64,000 bases of DNA from Microbacterium oryzae (GTDB taxonomy: Bacteria; Actinomycetota; Actinomycetes; Actinomycetales; Microbacteriaceae): positions 682,001 through 746,000 of the forward strand of contig NZ_JAUEPM010000001.1 in NCBI RefSeq assembly GCF_030406385.1, given 5' to 3'. Under the pieces are notes generated by a model that was given only the letters and a program-made list of their open reading frames with translations, was not told where the DNA came from and did not search any database. Every line of letters begins with the position of its first letter. Positions within the stretch are counted from its first letter, which is position 1. The position numbers were made by a program, and so were the translations under genes. Below are positions 16,636 through 25,305 of the stretch, piece after piece.

Positions 16636-18747
16636 ATGACCGACACCAGCACCGCGGCAAAGCAGCCCGGTTCGCTTCGCGTGGGCGTGCAGAAGTTCGG
16701 CACGTTCCTCTCCGGCATGATCATGCCGAACATCCCCGCACTCATCACGTGGGGCATCTTCACGGCCTTCTTCATCGCCGACGGCTGGACTCCGAACGAG
16801 GCGCTGTCGACCATCGTCGGGCCGATGATCCACTACCTCCTGCCCATCCTCGTCGCCTATCAGGGCGGCCGGATGATCTACGAGACCCGCGGCGCCGTCG
16901 TCGGAGCGATCGCCACATTCGGCGCGATCGCCGGCTCCGACTGGATCATCGCGAACTTCAACGCCGCGCTCCCCGAGGGCGAGCCCGAGCTCGGGCAGAT
17001 CCACATGTTCATCGGCGCGATGATCATGGGCCCGCTGGCGGCGTGGATCATGAAGAAGCTCGACGCGCTGTGGGAGGGGAAGATCAAGGCGGGCTTCGAG
17101 ATGCTCGTCAACATGTTCTCCGCCGGCATCTTCGGCTTCATCGCGGCGGTGTTCGCGTTCTACGTCCTGGCGCCGGTCGTCAACTGGATCATGGACGTCC
17201 TCAGCGGCGCGGTCGGCTGGCTCGTCGAGAACGGTCTGCTGCCCCTGACGAGCATCCTCATCGAGCCGGCGAAGGTGTTCTTCCTCAACAACGCCATCAA
17301 CCACGGCGTGCTCACCCCGCTCGGTCTCGCGCAGGCCGACCAGGACGGCAAGTCGGTGCTGTTCCTCCTCGAGGCGAACCCGGGCGTCGGCCTCGGTCTG
17401 CTCCTCGCGTTCAGCGTCTTCGGCGTGGGCGCGGCCCGCGCCTCGGCCCCCGGCGCCGCGCTCATCCAGTTCGTCGGCGGCATCCACGAGGTCTACTTCC
17501 CCTACGTGCTCATGAAGCCGGCGCTCCTCATCGCCGTGATCGCGGGCGGCATGTCGGGCGTCTTCGTCAACGTGCTGTTCGGCACCGGACTGCGCGGGCC
17601 GGCATCACCGGGCTCGATCATCGCCGTGCTCGGCCAGACGGCGAGCGACAGCTACCTCGGCGTCATCCTCGCCGTCGTGGTCTCGGCCGCCGTGACCTTC
17701 GTCGTCGCCTCGGTCATCCTGCGCGCGAGCCGCAAGCGCGACCTCGCCGCGGAGGCGGCGGGCTCCGACGGCTTCGCCGACGCGGTCGCCCGTACCGAGG
17801 CGAACAAGGGCAAGAAGTCGAGCGTCCTCAGCGGCCTCGCCGGCGGTGCCGCGGGAGCGGCCGTCGCCACGCGTCCGATCGAGAAGGTCATCTTCGCGTG
17901 CGACGCGGGCATGGGCTCGTCCGCCATGGGCGCCAGCGTCCTGCGCAACAAGATCAAGCAGGCCGGCATCTCCGGCGTCAGCGTGACGAACAAGGCGATC
18001 GCATCGCTCGACGGCAGCGCGGACCTCGTCATCACGCAGGCGCAGCTCACCGATCGCGCCCGGCAGCGCGAACAGGGGGCGCTCCACGTGTCCGTGGACA
18101 ACTTCATGAACTCGCCGCGGTACGACGAGGTCGTGGAGCTCCTGCGCGCGCAGGCGAACGGAGAGACCCCGGCGGCGAACGATCCGGTGTCGACCGGGCG
18201 TCCGGTCGACGCGGCGGCCGTTGCGGCCACCGGCTCCGCGCCTGCCACCACGGGCTCGGTCGCCACGACGGGCGCGCTCGGCGGCGGCCCCGCCCCCGTC
18301 GCGGAGGACTCCGTCCTCACCCGCGGCAGCGTCCGCATCCACGCCGGCTCCGCCACGCGCGAGCAGGCGCTCCAGGAGGCTGCGGACATCCTCGCCTCGG
18401 CCGGCGCCGTCACCGGCGGCTACTTCGATGCGATGCTCGCCCGCGAGCAGACGGTGTCGACGTACATGGGGAACGAGCTGGCCATCCCGCACGGCACCAA
18501 CGAGGCCAAGGACACCATCCTCGGCTCCGCGCTCTCGGTCGTCCGCTACGACGGCGGCGTCGACTGGGACGGCGACGCGGTCACCTTCGTGGTCGGCATC
18601 GCCGGCAAGGGCGACGAGCACCTGCGGATCCTGTCGAACGTCGCCGAGCTGTTCAGCGACGACGACCAGATCGCGCGCCTGAAGGCGGCGAAGAGCCCGG
18701 AGGAGCTCTACGAGCTCTTCCAGAGCGTGAACGGGGAGGGCCGATGA
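16636..18747 (+). CDS. mtlA: Mannitol-specific PTS permease EIICBA
   Basis: The 703-residue membrane protein has three fused modules. The IIC channel (about 15-370) has many hydrophobic segments and GGIHEVYFPYVLMKP. The IIB domain has phosphocysteine Cys422 in FACDAGMGSSAMGAS. The IIA domain has His619 in ELAIPHGTNEAKD, behind an Ala/Thr/Pro-rich linker of about 60 residues. It imports and phosphorylates mannitol to mannitol-1-phosphate. A full IICBA fusion like the E. coli protein is notable because many Gram-positives keep IIA separate. A CAGAAAGACGAC ribosome site precedes ATG 16636. The stop overlaps the mtlD start (ATGA), so the permease and dehydrogenase are coupled. Confidence 0.95.
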   Translation: MTDTSTAAKQPGSLRVGVQKFGTFLSGMIMPNIPALITWGIFTAFFIADGWTPNEALSTIVGPMIHYLLPILVAYQGGRMIYETRGAVVGAIATFGAIAGSDWIIANFNAALPEGEPELGQIHMFIGAMIMGPLAAWIMKKLDALWEGKIKAGFEMLVNMFSAGIFGFIAAVFAFYVLAPVVNWIMDVLSGAVGWLVENGLLPLTSILIEPAKVFFLNNAINHGVLTPLGLAQADQDGKSVLFLLEANPGVGLGLLLAFSVFGVGAARASAPGAALIQFVGGIHEVYFPYVLMKPALLIAVIAGGMSGVFVNVLFGTGLRGPASPGSIIAVLGQTASDSYLGVILAVVVSAAVTFVVASVILRASRKRDLAAEAAGSDGFADAVARTEANKGKKSSVLSGLAGGAAGAAVATRPIEKVIFACDAGMGSSAMGASVLRNKIKQAGISGVSVTNKAIASLDGSADLVITQAQLTDRARQREQGALHVSVDNFMNSPRYDEVVELLRAQANGETPAANDPVSTGRPVDAAAVAATGSAPATTGSVATTGALGGGPAPVAEDSVLTRGSVRIHAGSATREQALQEAADILASAGAVTGGYFDAMLAREQTVSTYMGNELAIPHGTNEAKDTILGSALSVVRYDGGVDWDGDAVTFVVGIAGKGDEHLRILSNVAELFSDDDQIARLKAAKSPEELYELFQSVNGEGR

Positions 18748-19889
18748 AGGCGGTTCACTTCGGCGCCGGCAACATCGGCCGCGGCTTCGTCGGGCTGCTG
18801 CTGCACGAGGGCGGGTACGAGGTCGTCTTCTCCGACGTCGCGGCCCCGCTCGTCGACGCCCTGGCCGCCGCCGACGCGTACACCGTGCACGAGGCGGGGC
18901 CAGGCGGCACCGACCGCGTGGTCACGGGCTTCCGCGCGGTGAACAGCGCGGACGACCCGCAGGCGGTCGCCGACGAGGTCGCCTCGGCGAACGTCGTGAC
19001 GACCGCCGTGGGTCCGACGGTGCTGAAGTTCATCGCGCCGCACATCCTCGCCGGAATCGGCCTGCGCGCCCCCGATGCGCCGCCGCTGCAGGTGATGGCA
19101 TGCGAGAACGCGATCGGCGCGACGGATCAGCTCCGCGCGGAGATCGTGTCCCTCGCGGGCGCCTCCTGGGAGGCCCTGGAGGGACGCGCGGTGTTCGCGA
19201 ACACCGCGGTGGACCGCATCGTCCCCGGGCAGCCGGCAGACGGGGGCATCGACGTCACGGTCGAGCCGTTCTTCGAGTGGGCGATCGAGAGCACGCCGTT
19301 CCACAGCGACCTGCCGCACATCCCCGGTGCGCACTTCGTCGAGGACCTCGCGCCGTACATCGAACGGAAGCTCTTCACGGTGAACACGGGGCACGCGGCG
19401 ACCGCGTACCACGGGGCGCGGGCGGGCATCGAGCGCATCTCGGACGCGCTCGCCGACCCAGGCGTCTCGGCGGCCGTCACCGGCGCGCTCGAGGAGACGT
19501 CGGCTCTCCTCGCGGCCAAGCACGGGTTCTCCGCCGAAGAGCTGACGGCGTACCGCGCGACGATCCTCGAGCGCTTCCGCAACCCCGCCCTCCCCGACAC
19601 CGTGCAGCGGGTCGGACGGCAGCCGCTGCGGAAGCTCTCCCGCCACGAGCGGTTCGTCGGCCCGGCCGCCGAAGCGATGGAGCGCGGCCTCGGCGCGAGC
19701 GCGCTGGTGTCGGCGATGGCGGCGGCCCTCGCGTTCGACGACCCGGCCGACGAGCAGGCCGTGCAGCTGCAGGCCCTGCTCGGCGAGCTCGACGCGGACG
19801 CGTTCACGGCCCAGGTGACGGGCCTCGAGGCGTCCCACCCGCTGTTCCCGGCCATCCGCGACGCCGTCGCCGAGCGCCAGGCGGCCTGA
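18744..19889 (+). CDS. mtlD: Mannitol-1-phosphate 5-dehydrogenase
   Basis: The 381-residue enzyme oxidises mannitol-1-phosphate to fructose-6-phosphate with NAD. It begins MKAVHFGAGNIGRGFVG, the NAD-binding loop of long-chain mannitol dehydrogenases, and contains ACENAIGATDQL, FANTAVDRIVP, and the catalytic Lys-Asn-His region at ERKLFTVNTGHAATAYHG. The start overlaps the mtlA stop by four bases. It closes the five-gene forward operon. The 57-bp palindrome at 19914-19970 follows 24 bases later and may also help end transcription. Confidence 0.95.
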   Translation: MKAVHFGAGNIGRGFVGLLLHEGGYEVVFSDVAAPLVDALAAADAYTVHEAGPGGTDRVVTGFRAVNSADDPQAVADEVASANVVTTAVGPTVLKFIAPHILAGIGLRAPDAPPLQVMACENAIGATDQLRAEIVSLAGASWEALEGRAVFANTAVDRIVPGQPADGGIDVTVEPFFEWAIESTPFHSDLPHIPGAHFVEDLAPYIERKLFTVNTGHAATAYHGARAGIERISDALADPGVSAAVTGALEETSALLAAKHGFSAEELTAYRATILERFRNPALPDTVQRVGRQPLRKLSRHERFVGPAAEAMERGLGASALVSAMAAALAFDDPADEQAVQLQALLGELDADAFTAQVTGLEASHPLFPAIRDAVAERQAA

Positions 19890-19913
19890 CCCGCGTCCTG
19901 GGCTCCGCGCCCG

Positions 19914-19970
19914 GCATGTCCCACTTGTGCACGTCATCCGCCTCGGTTGGGGTGCATGAGTGGGACATGC
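19914..19970. repeat. 57-bp palindromic repeat, copy A2
   Basis: Arms 19914-19932 and 19952-19970 enclose a 19-base loop. Two of the 19 pairs differ from copy A1, and both become T:G or G:T, which would still pair as G-U in RNA. It lies between the convergent mtlD and nuclease-like genes, three bases beyond the latter's stop. Confidence 0.9.
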
Positions 19971-19973
19971 TGC

Positions 19974-20873
19974 TCAGGGGCGGCGGGAGCGCAACGCCGC
20001 CCGCACGAGCGCGACGGCTCGGGAGCCGTCGCCCGCCATATGGTGGTTGAGGATGCGGACGAGCAGCCATCCCTCGCTCTGGATGGCCTGCCATCGGTCG
20101 GCATCCCGGGCGAACTGCGCCCGATCCTCCGCGTGCTGGCGACCGTCGTACTCGACCGCCACCCGCTCCCGCACGTACGCCTGATCCAGGCGCGCGATGT
20201 GCGCGCCGTTCGCGCCGCGCAGCTCCCAGTTCAGCTCCGGCTCGGGCAGGCCGTGCGCGAGGAGCAGCAGCCGCAGCTCCGTCTCCCTCGGCGACTCCGA
20301 CCCCACGCGGACGTCATCGAGTGCCCGGCGCGCCGTCGCCGTGCTCCCCATCACCGCGAGCTCTGCCCGCAGCTCGTCGATCGTCGTCCACGGCCGGTCG
20401 CGCCGGACGAGGCGGTCACCGGCCTGTGTGAGAGCGAGCGACGTCCACGTCGCGCCCACCTGCCGCCAGGCGCGGACGGGGTGCTCGACGGCGAGCCCCG
20501 CGATCTGCAAGGTGCGGGGCTCGCGCGTCTGCAGTCGATGTCCGCGCACACCGCGCGTGCGGGGCTCGCGGGCGGGCCGGTAGGCGGACACGTGGATCTC
20601 GTCCGCATGTCGGAGCGGGACCGGTGCGCCGATGAGTCGGAGGGCGGTGCCGTGGCTCAGGAACTGACCCACGGCCATGCGCACCGCGACCTGGCGGCAG
20701 CGCTCGAGGAACTCGTCGGCCACCGGATGCTCCGGCTGCTCCTGCACCACGCCGTGGAACGGGTGCCGAAGCTGCGCCGACGCGAGCCGGCTGCGCCCGA
20801 TCCCCGCAGCGCGGGCCTCGCGGAACGTGTGCGGCTCGGCGAGGAACGGCAGCGGCTCGCGCGGGCGTGACAT
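19974..20873 (-). CDS. AbiEi/DUF559-like protein with Vsr-type nuclease fold
   Basis: The 299-residue protein is not assigned to a pathway. The N-terminal half resembles the antitoxin-like domain of the AbiEi group (an LPFLAEP opening, a basic IGRSRLASAQLRHPF patch resembling a winged helix, then FLSHGTALRL). The last 110 residues look like a Vsr/DUF559 endonuclease core: SPRETELRLLLL, Asp230, VAVEYDGRQHAED (Glu241, Asp243) and a final GWLLVRI strand. ATG 20873 is chosen because GGAAG lies directly upstream. A longer start at 20897 lacks a site. Such genes are common in Microbacterium and mycobacteria, usually singly and without a clear toxin partner. Both sides carry 57-bp palindromes. Confidence 0.7.
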   Translation of the reverse strand: MSRPREPLPFLAEPHTFREARAAGIGRSRLASAQLRHPFHGVVQEQPEHPVADEFLERCRQVAVRMAVGQFLSHGTALRLIGAPVPLRHADEIHVSAYRPAREPRTRGVRGHRLQTREPRTLQIAGLAVEHPVRAWRQVGATWTSLALTQAGDRLVRRDRPWTTIDELRAELAVMGSTATARRALDDVRVGSESPRETELRLLLLAHGLPEPELNWELRGANGAHIARLDQAYVRERVAVEYDGRQHAEDRAQFARDADRWQAIQSEGWLLVRILNHHMAGDGSRAVALVRAALRSRRP

Positions 20874-21050
20874 GCTTCCACGATGCCGTCCGCGCACCGG
20901 CCTGGCGGGCCATCCCCCGACCGCGGCCTCCGAGTCGGCGCGTCACGCGCCTGTGCACGCGGCGTTGGCGACGGCCGCACCCCGCTGCATCCCAACCCCG
21001 GCGCGTCCCCGCCCGGCCCGACCCGTCCCGGCCCGGCGCGTCCCGGCGCG

Positions 21051-21107
21051 GCATGTCCCGATTGTGCACGTCATAGCACCCGGTTGGGGTGAACGAGTGG
21101 GACATGC
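21051..21107. repeat. 57-bp palindromic repeat, copy A3, in a GC-rich gap
   Basis: Arms 21051-21069 and 21089-21107 enclose a 19-base loop. Four of the 19 arm pairs no longer match, one of them a wobble, so this is the most decayed A copy. The surrounding gap 20874-21138 has no gene. From about 20960 to 21050 it is low-complexity, built from short GTCCCGGCCCG-like units. Confidence 0.85.
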
Positions 21108-21138
21108 CGAAACGAGGACGAGGCGGAGAGGCCGGGAG

Positions 21139-22269
21139 CTAGCGGCGGCGGCCCTTGCGGGCGAAGCCCTCGGTGATGAGGTCGATGAGCTCCTCGCGCT
21201 GCTCCACCGGGAGGAACGTCGCCGCGGCGGCGTTCAGCTGGAACTGCTCGATGTCGTCGAGCTCGTACCCGAAGGCGGTGGAGAGGATGGCCAGCTCGCG
21301 CGTGAGCGACGTCCGGCTCATGAGGCGGTTGTCGGTGTTCACGGTGACGCAGAACCCGAGCTGGTACAGCAGGTCGAACGGGTGGTCCTCGATCTGATCG
21401 CCCCAGTGCGCCGCCGCGCCCGTCTGCATGTTCGACGACGGCGCAAGCTCGAGCGGGACCTCGCGGTCGCGCACCCAACGCGCCATGTCGCCGAACTCGA
21501 CGAGCACCTCCTCGCCCTCCCGCGACACCACGTCGAGGTCACGGGCGATGGCCAGGCCGTGCCCGAGACGGAGGGCGCGCGCATCCAGCAGCGCCGAGCG
21601 GATCGAGCCGACGCTCGCCGCCTCCCCCGCGTGCACGGTCACGGGCATGAACTCCCCCGCGAGGTAGTCGAACGCGGCGCGGTGCCCCGACGGCGGGAAG
21701 CCGTCCTCGGGGCCGGCGATGTCGAAGGCGACGACGCCGTCCTGGCGGAAGGCCACCGCGAGCTCCGCGATCTCGCGCACGCGCTCGCCCTGGCGCATCG
21801 CAGAGAGGATCTGGCCCACGCGGATGCTCCGGCCTGCGTCCTCCGCTGCGTCCTCGCCCTGCTCGATCCCCGCCTGCACGGCCTCGACGGCCTCCTCGAG
21901 AGACAGGCCACCGTCGAGGTGCTGCTCGGGCGCCCAGCGCACCTCGCCGTAGACGACGCCGTCGGCCGCGAGGTCCTCGACGTACTCGCGCGCCACGCGG
22001 GTCAGCGCCTCGCGCGTCTGCATCACGCCGACGGTGATCTCGAACGTCTTGAGGTACTCCACGAGGGAGCCCGAGTCCGCCTGCTCGGCGAACCAGATGC
22101 CGAGCGGCTCCGGCTCCGAGGCGGGCAGCCCGATCTCCGTCCCCTCCGCCAACTCGATGATCGTCGCGGGCCGCAGACCGCCGTCGAGGTGGTCGTGCAG
22201 CGACACCTTGGGCAGGCCGCGCAGCTGCACGTTCTGCACGCGGGGCTCGGCGGTCGGTTCGGGCGCCAT
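21139..22269 (-). CDS. add: Adenosine deaminase
   Basis: The 376-residue protein has the zinc-site motifs of the family: LPKVSLHDHLDGG (two histidines) near the N-terminus, PVTVHAGEAASVGSI (catalytic HAGE), LRLGHGLAIA, and VTVNTDNRLMSRT in the place of the usual SLNTDDP aspartates. It deaminates adenosine or deoxyadenosine to inosine forms, which PunA can then cleave. ATG 22269 is preceded by GGAGG. It is the last gene of the nucleoside operon, 55 bases after deoA. The second metal-side aspartate region reads TDN instead of TDD, as in many actinobacterial enzymes. Confidence 0.93.
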   Translation of the reverse strand: MAPEPTAEPRVQNVQLRGLPKVSLHDHLDGGLRPATIIELAEGTEIGLPASEPEPLGIWFAEQADSGSLVEYLKTFEITVGVMQTREALTRVAREYVEDLAADGVVYGEVRWAPEQHLDGGLSLEEAVEAVQAGIEQGEDAAEDAGRSIRVGQILSAMRQGERVREIAELAVAFRQDGVVAFDIAGPEDGFPPSGHRAAFDYLAGEFMPVTVHAGEAASVGSIRSALLDARALRLGHGLAIARDLDVVSREGEEVLVEFGDMARWVRDREVPLELAPSSNMQTGAAAHWGDQIEDHPFDLLYQLGFCVTVNTDNRLMSRTSLTRELAILSTAFGYELDDIEQFQLNAAAATFLPVEQREELIDLITEGFARKGRRR

Positions 22270-22324
22270 GGCGGCCTCCAGTCTCACGGGGATGGTCGGG
22301 GCCGCCGGGGCGGTCCGCTGTCGG

Positions 22325-23617
22325 TCAGGCCGAGATGCGCTCGCGGACGAGCGGCTCGCGTGGGGCAGCAGTATCGCCGATCTCGAACGCCCCGTCGAGG
22401 GCGTCCAGCGCGCGCTCGAAGCGCGCGCCGTCGTCCGCGCTCAGGGTGAACAGCGTCTGCCCCTCCGACACGGCGTCTCCCGGCTTCACGAGGAGGTCGA
22501 TGCCCGCCGCGTGCACCACGGGGTCCTGAGCACGGGCGCGCCCAGCACCCAGGCGCCAGGCGGCCAGGCCGAAGTCGTACGCGTCCATCCGCGTGACGAC
22601 GCCGGAGCGGGACGCAGTGACGGCGTGGGTCTCGCGCGGCGTGGGAAGTGCCGCGTCGGGGTCGCCGTCCTGCGCGCGGATCATGCGGCGCCAGGCGTCC
22701 ATCGCACGCCCGTCGGCGAGCGCGCCCGCCACGTCGGCGTCGGGCTGCCCCGCAAGTGCGAGCATCTCGCGCGCGAGGGCGACCGTGAGCTCCACGACGT
22801 CGGATGGGCCGCCGCCGGCGAGCACCTCGACCGACTCGCGCACCTCGTTCGCGTTGCCGATCGCCAGGCCGAGCGGGGTGTTCATATCGGTCAGCAGGGC
22901 GGTGGTCTTGACGCCGGAGTCCGCGCCCAGGGCGACCATCGTCTCGGCGAGCTCACGCGCGCGCGCGTAGTCCTTCATGAAGGCGCCGGTGCCGAACTTG
23001 ACGTCCAGCACGAGGGAATCGGTCCCCTCGGCGATCTTCTTCGACATGATGCTGGAGGCGATGAGCGGGATCGCCTCGACCGTCCCCGTCACGTCGCGCA
23101 GCGCGTAGAGCTTCTTGTCCGCGGGGGCGAGGCCGGTTCCCGCGGCGCAGATGACCGCGCCCACGTCGGCCAGCTGCGCGAGCATCTCCTCGTTGGAGAG
23201 CGCGGCGCGCCATCCGGGGATCGACTCGAGCTTGTCGAGCGTGCCGCCGGTGTGCCCGAGGCCACGCCCCGACAGCTGCGGCACCGCGACCCCGAAGGCC
23301 GCCACGAGCGGGGCGAGCGGCAGGGTGATCTTGTCGCCCACACCGCCGGTGGAGTGCTTGTCGGCGGTGGGCTTGTCAAGCGAAGCGAACGACATCCGCT
23401 CACCCGACGCGATCATCGCGTCGGTCATCACGCGGATCTCGTCGCGCTCCATGCCGTTCAGGAGCACGGCCATGGTGAACGCCGACATCTGCGCGTCGGC
23501 GACGTAGCCGCGCGTGTACGCGTCGATCATCCACCGCAGCGCGTCTTCGGGAACACGACCGCCATCGCGCTTGGCGCGGATGACGTCGACGGCGTCGAAG
23601 GGCTCCGGCGCGCTCAT
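22325..23617 (-). CDS. deoA: Thymidine phosphorylase
   Basis: The 430-residue enzyme cleaves thymidine or deoxyuridine with phosphate to the base and deoxyribose-1-phosphate. It has the family signature SGRGLGHTGGTLDKLESIPG, the phosphate-binding KHSTGGVGDK, LIASSIMSKK, and LVLDVKFGTGAFMK. The C-terminal domain ends with the biotinyl-like pyrimidine nucleoside phosphorylase fold. It overlaps the upstream cdd stop by four bases (ATGA), so the two are translated together. The product sugar-phosphate needs a mutase, and the only one in the window is the punA-linked enzyme. Confidence 0.94.
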   Translation of the reverse strand: MSAPEPFDAVDVIRAKRDGGRVPEDALRWMIDAYTRGYVADAQMSAFTMAVLLNGMERDEIRVMTDAMIASGERMSFASLDKPTADKHSTGGVGDKITLPLAPLVAAFGVAVPQLSGRGLGHTGGTLDKLESIPGWRAALSNEEMLAQLADVGAVICAAGTGLAPADKKLYALRDVTGTVEAIPLIASSIMSKKIAEGTDSLVLDVKFGTGAFMKDYARARELAETMVALGADSGVKTTALLTDMNTPLGLAIGNANEVRESVEVLAGGGPSDVVELTVALAREMLALAGQPDADVAGALADGRAMDAWRRMIRAQDGDPDAALPTPRETHAVTASRSGVVTRMDAYDFGLAAWRLGAGRARAQDPVVHAAGIDLLVKPGDAVSEGQTLFTLSADDGARFERALDALDGAFEIGDTAAPREPLVRERISA

Positions 23618-24009
23618 CGCTCCTCCAGGTCTCGAGGTCCGAACGCGTCGGGCAGCACCTCTTCGATGCTGCGGATGCCCGACACGGTCTCCAGGAGCAT
23701 CCCGGGGAGGGCGTGCTCGAAGATCAGCTGGCGGCAGCGACCGCACGGCATGAGGGTGCGGCCCTCCCGGTCCACGCACACGAACGCGACGAGCTGTCCG
23801 CCGCCCGTCATCGCGAGGTTCGAGATGAGCCCGCACTCGGCGCACAGGCCCACCCCGTACGAGGCGTTCTCGGTGTTGCATCCCGCGACGACGCGGCCAT
23901 CCGTCACGAGGGCAGCGGCTCCCACGGGGAAGCGCGAGTACGGCACGTAGGCCCGCGTCATCGCGTCGGTGGCGACGGCGCGCAGCTGGTCCCAGTCGAT
24001 GTCTGTCAT
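23614..24009 (-). CDS. cdd: Cytidine deaminase
   Basis: The 131-residue protein converts cytidine and deoxycytidine to uridine forms. It shows the homotetrameric family motifs: YVPYSRFPVGAA near the N-terminus, NTENASYGVGLCAECG, with the zinc cysteine and catalytic glutamate in CAE, and PCGRCRQ for the other two zinc cysteines. It follows the second permease gene by six bases and overlaps deoA by four. Its place between the transporter and the phosphorylase puts uptake, deamination and cleavage in one transcript. Confidence 0.94.
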   Translation of the reverse strand: MTDIDWDQLRAVATDAMTRAYVPYSRFPVGAAALVTDGRVVAGCNTENASYGVGLCAECGLISNLAMTGGGQLVAFVCVDREGRTLMPCGRCRQLIFEHALPGMLLETVSGIRSIEEVLPDAFGPRDLEER

Positions 24010-24015
24010 GTGGTC

Positions 24016-25305
24016 CTAGCCCTTGATGTACGGCTGTCCGGCCGCGGCGGGTCCGCGGGAGCGCCCCACGGCTCCGGCCACGACGAAGATCGTGACGAGG
24101 TACGGCAGCATGAGCATGAACTCCCCCGGCACCGGCGAGCCGATGACGCTGAGGGTGTTCTGGAGGTTCGAGGCGAAGCCGAACAGCAGCGCAGCGAGCG
24201 TGGCCTTCACGGGATGCCACTGCCCGAAGATCACCGCCGCCAGGGCGATGAAGCCCATGCCGTTGGTCATCTCCTGCCCGAACGGGATGCCGCTGCCGAC
24301 GGTGAAGACGGTGCCGCCGGCACCCGCGATCGCGCCGCCGAGCAGCACGTTGAGGAAGCGGGTGCGACCGACCCGGATGCCGACGGTGTCGGCCGCCTGC
24401 GGGTGCTCGCCGACCGCGCGCAGGCGCAGGCCCCAGCGGGTGTGGAACATCGCGAAGTACACCGCCGCGACCGCGACGTACATCGCGTACACGAGGATCG
24501 TCTGCTGGAACAGCACCGGTCCGAGGATCGGGATGTCCGACAGCAGCGGGATGGCGATGCGATCGAACCGGGGCGGCGTGTTGAGCGTCGCGGCGTTGGG
24601 CTGCATGACCTGCGAGTACAGGAAGCTCGTGAGCCCAGCGATGAGCACGTTGAGCACGACGCCGACGATGATCTGGTCGACCATGTAGACGATCGCGAAC
24701 ACGGCCAGGAGCGCCGCCACGATCACGCCCGCGGCCATCGCGGCGAGCAGGCCGAGGATCGGCTGGCCGGTGAGCGTGGCCACGAGCGCGGCGCTGAACG
24801 CGCCGCCGAGCAGCTGGCTCTCGATGGCGATGTTGACCACGCCCACCCGCTCGCCGATGACGCCGCCGAGGGCGCCGAAGATGAGCGGGACGGCCAGGGC
24901 CAGGGCACCGGCGAGGAGGCCGGTCACCGGGATGGTCGCACCGGCGGCCGCCCAGCAGAGGAACCCGAAGACCGCGATGACGATGTACGCCGCGACGATC
25001 CAGCGCGGCACCTTCGCGGCCTGCCGCACGAAGTACGCCGCGGCGGCGGCCAGGAGCGCCATCAGGACGATCGAGCCCCAGGCGCCGACGGCGACCCCGA
25101 CGACGAGCGAGGGCAGCACGATGGCGTCCGACTCCGAGGAGAGCCGGAAGGTCGACTCTCCCGTCCGCGGCGCGAGGAGCACCAGGAGCGCAAGGAGCAC
25201 GGTGAAGACGGCCAGCACGACCGGCGTCTTCCAGCTGCGCGTCAGCGGAGTGACGCCGGCGTCGGGGGCGAGGGCCGCCGGGACGCGTGTGGCGGTGTCG
25301 CTCAT
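24016..25305 (-). CDS. Nucleoside ABC transporter permease (BmpE/NupQ-like)
   Basis: The 429-residue membrane protein of the branched-chain/ribose-type permease fold has at least ten hydrophobic segments. Conserved elements are GERVGVVNIAIESQLLGGAF, WGLRLRAVGEHPQAADTVGI (the coupling loop with EHPQAA) and the GAIAGAGGTVF region. The N-terminus is about 60 residues longer than usual and predicted cytoplasmic. It pairs with the next permease to make the channel of a purine-nucleoside importer. ATG 25305 overlaps the neighbouring permease stop by four bases. Substrate assignment rests on the BMP lipoprotein and the salvage genes in the same operon. Confidence 0.88.
   Translation of the reverse strand: MSDTATRVPAALAPDAGVTPLTRSWKTPVVLAVFTVLLALLVLLAPRTGESTFRLSSESDAIVLPSLVVGVAVGAWGSIVLMALLAAAAAYFVRQAAKVPRWIVAAYIVIAVFGFLCWAAAGATIPVTGLLAGALALAVPLIFGALGGVIGERVGVVNIAIESQLLGGAFSAALVATLTGQPILGLLAAMAAGVIVAALLAVFAIVYMVDQIIVGVVLNVLIAGLTSFLYSQVMQPNAATLNTPPRFDRIAIPLLSDIPILGPVLFQQTILVYAMYVAVAAVYFAMFHTRWGLRLRAVGEHPQAADTVGIRVGRTRFLNVLLGGAIAGAGGTVFTVGSGIPFGQEMTNGMGFIALAAVIFGQWHPVKATLAALLFGFASNLQNTLSVIGSPVPGEFMLMLPYLVTIFVVAGAVGRSRGPAAAGQPYIKG

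Noticed and set aside
12286-20873. Prophage or integrative element carrying the mannitol genes
   Set aside because: No integrase, transposase, attachment-site repeat or tRNA junction is present.
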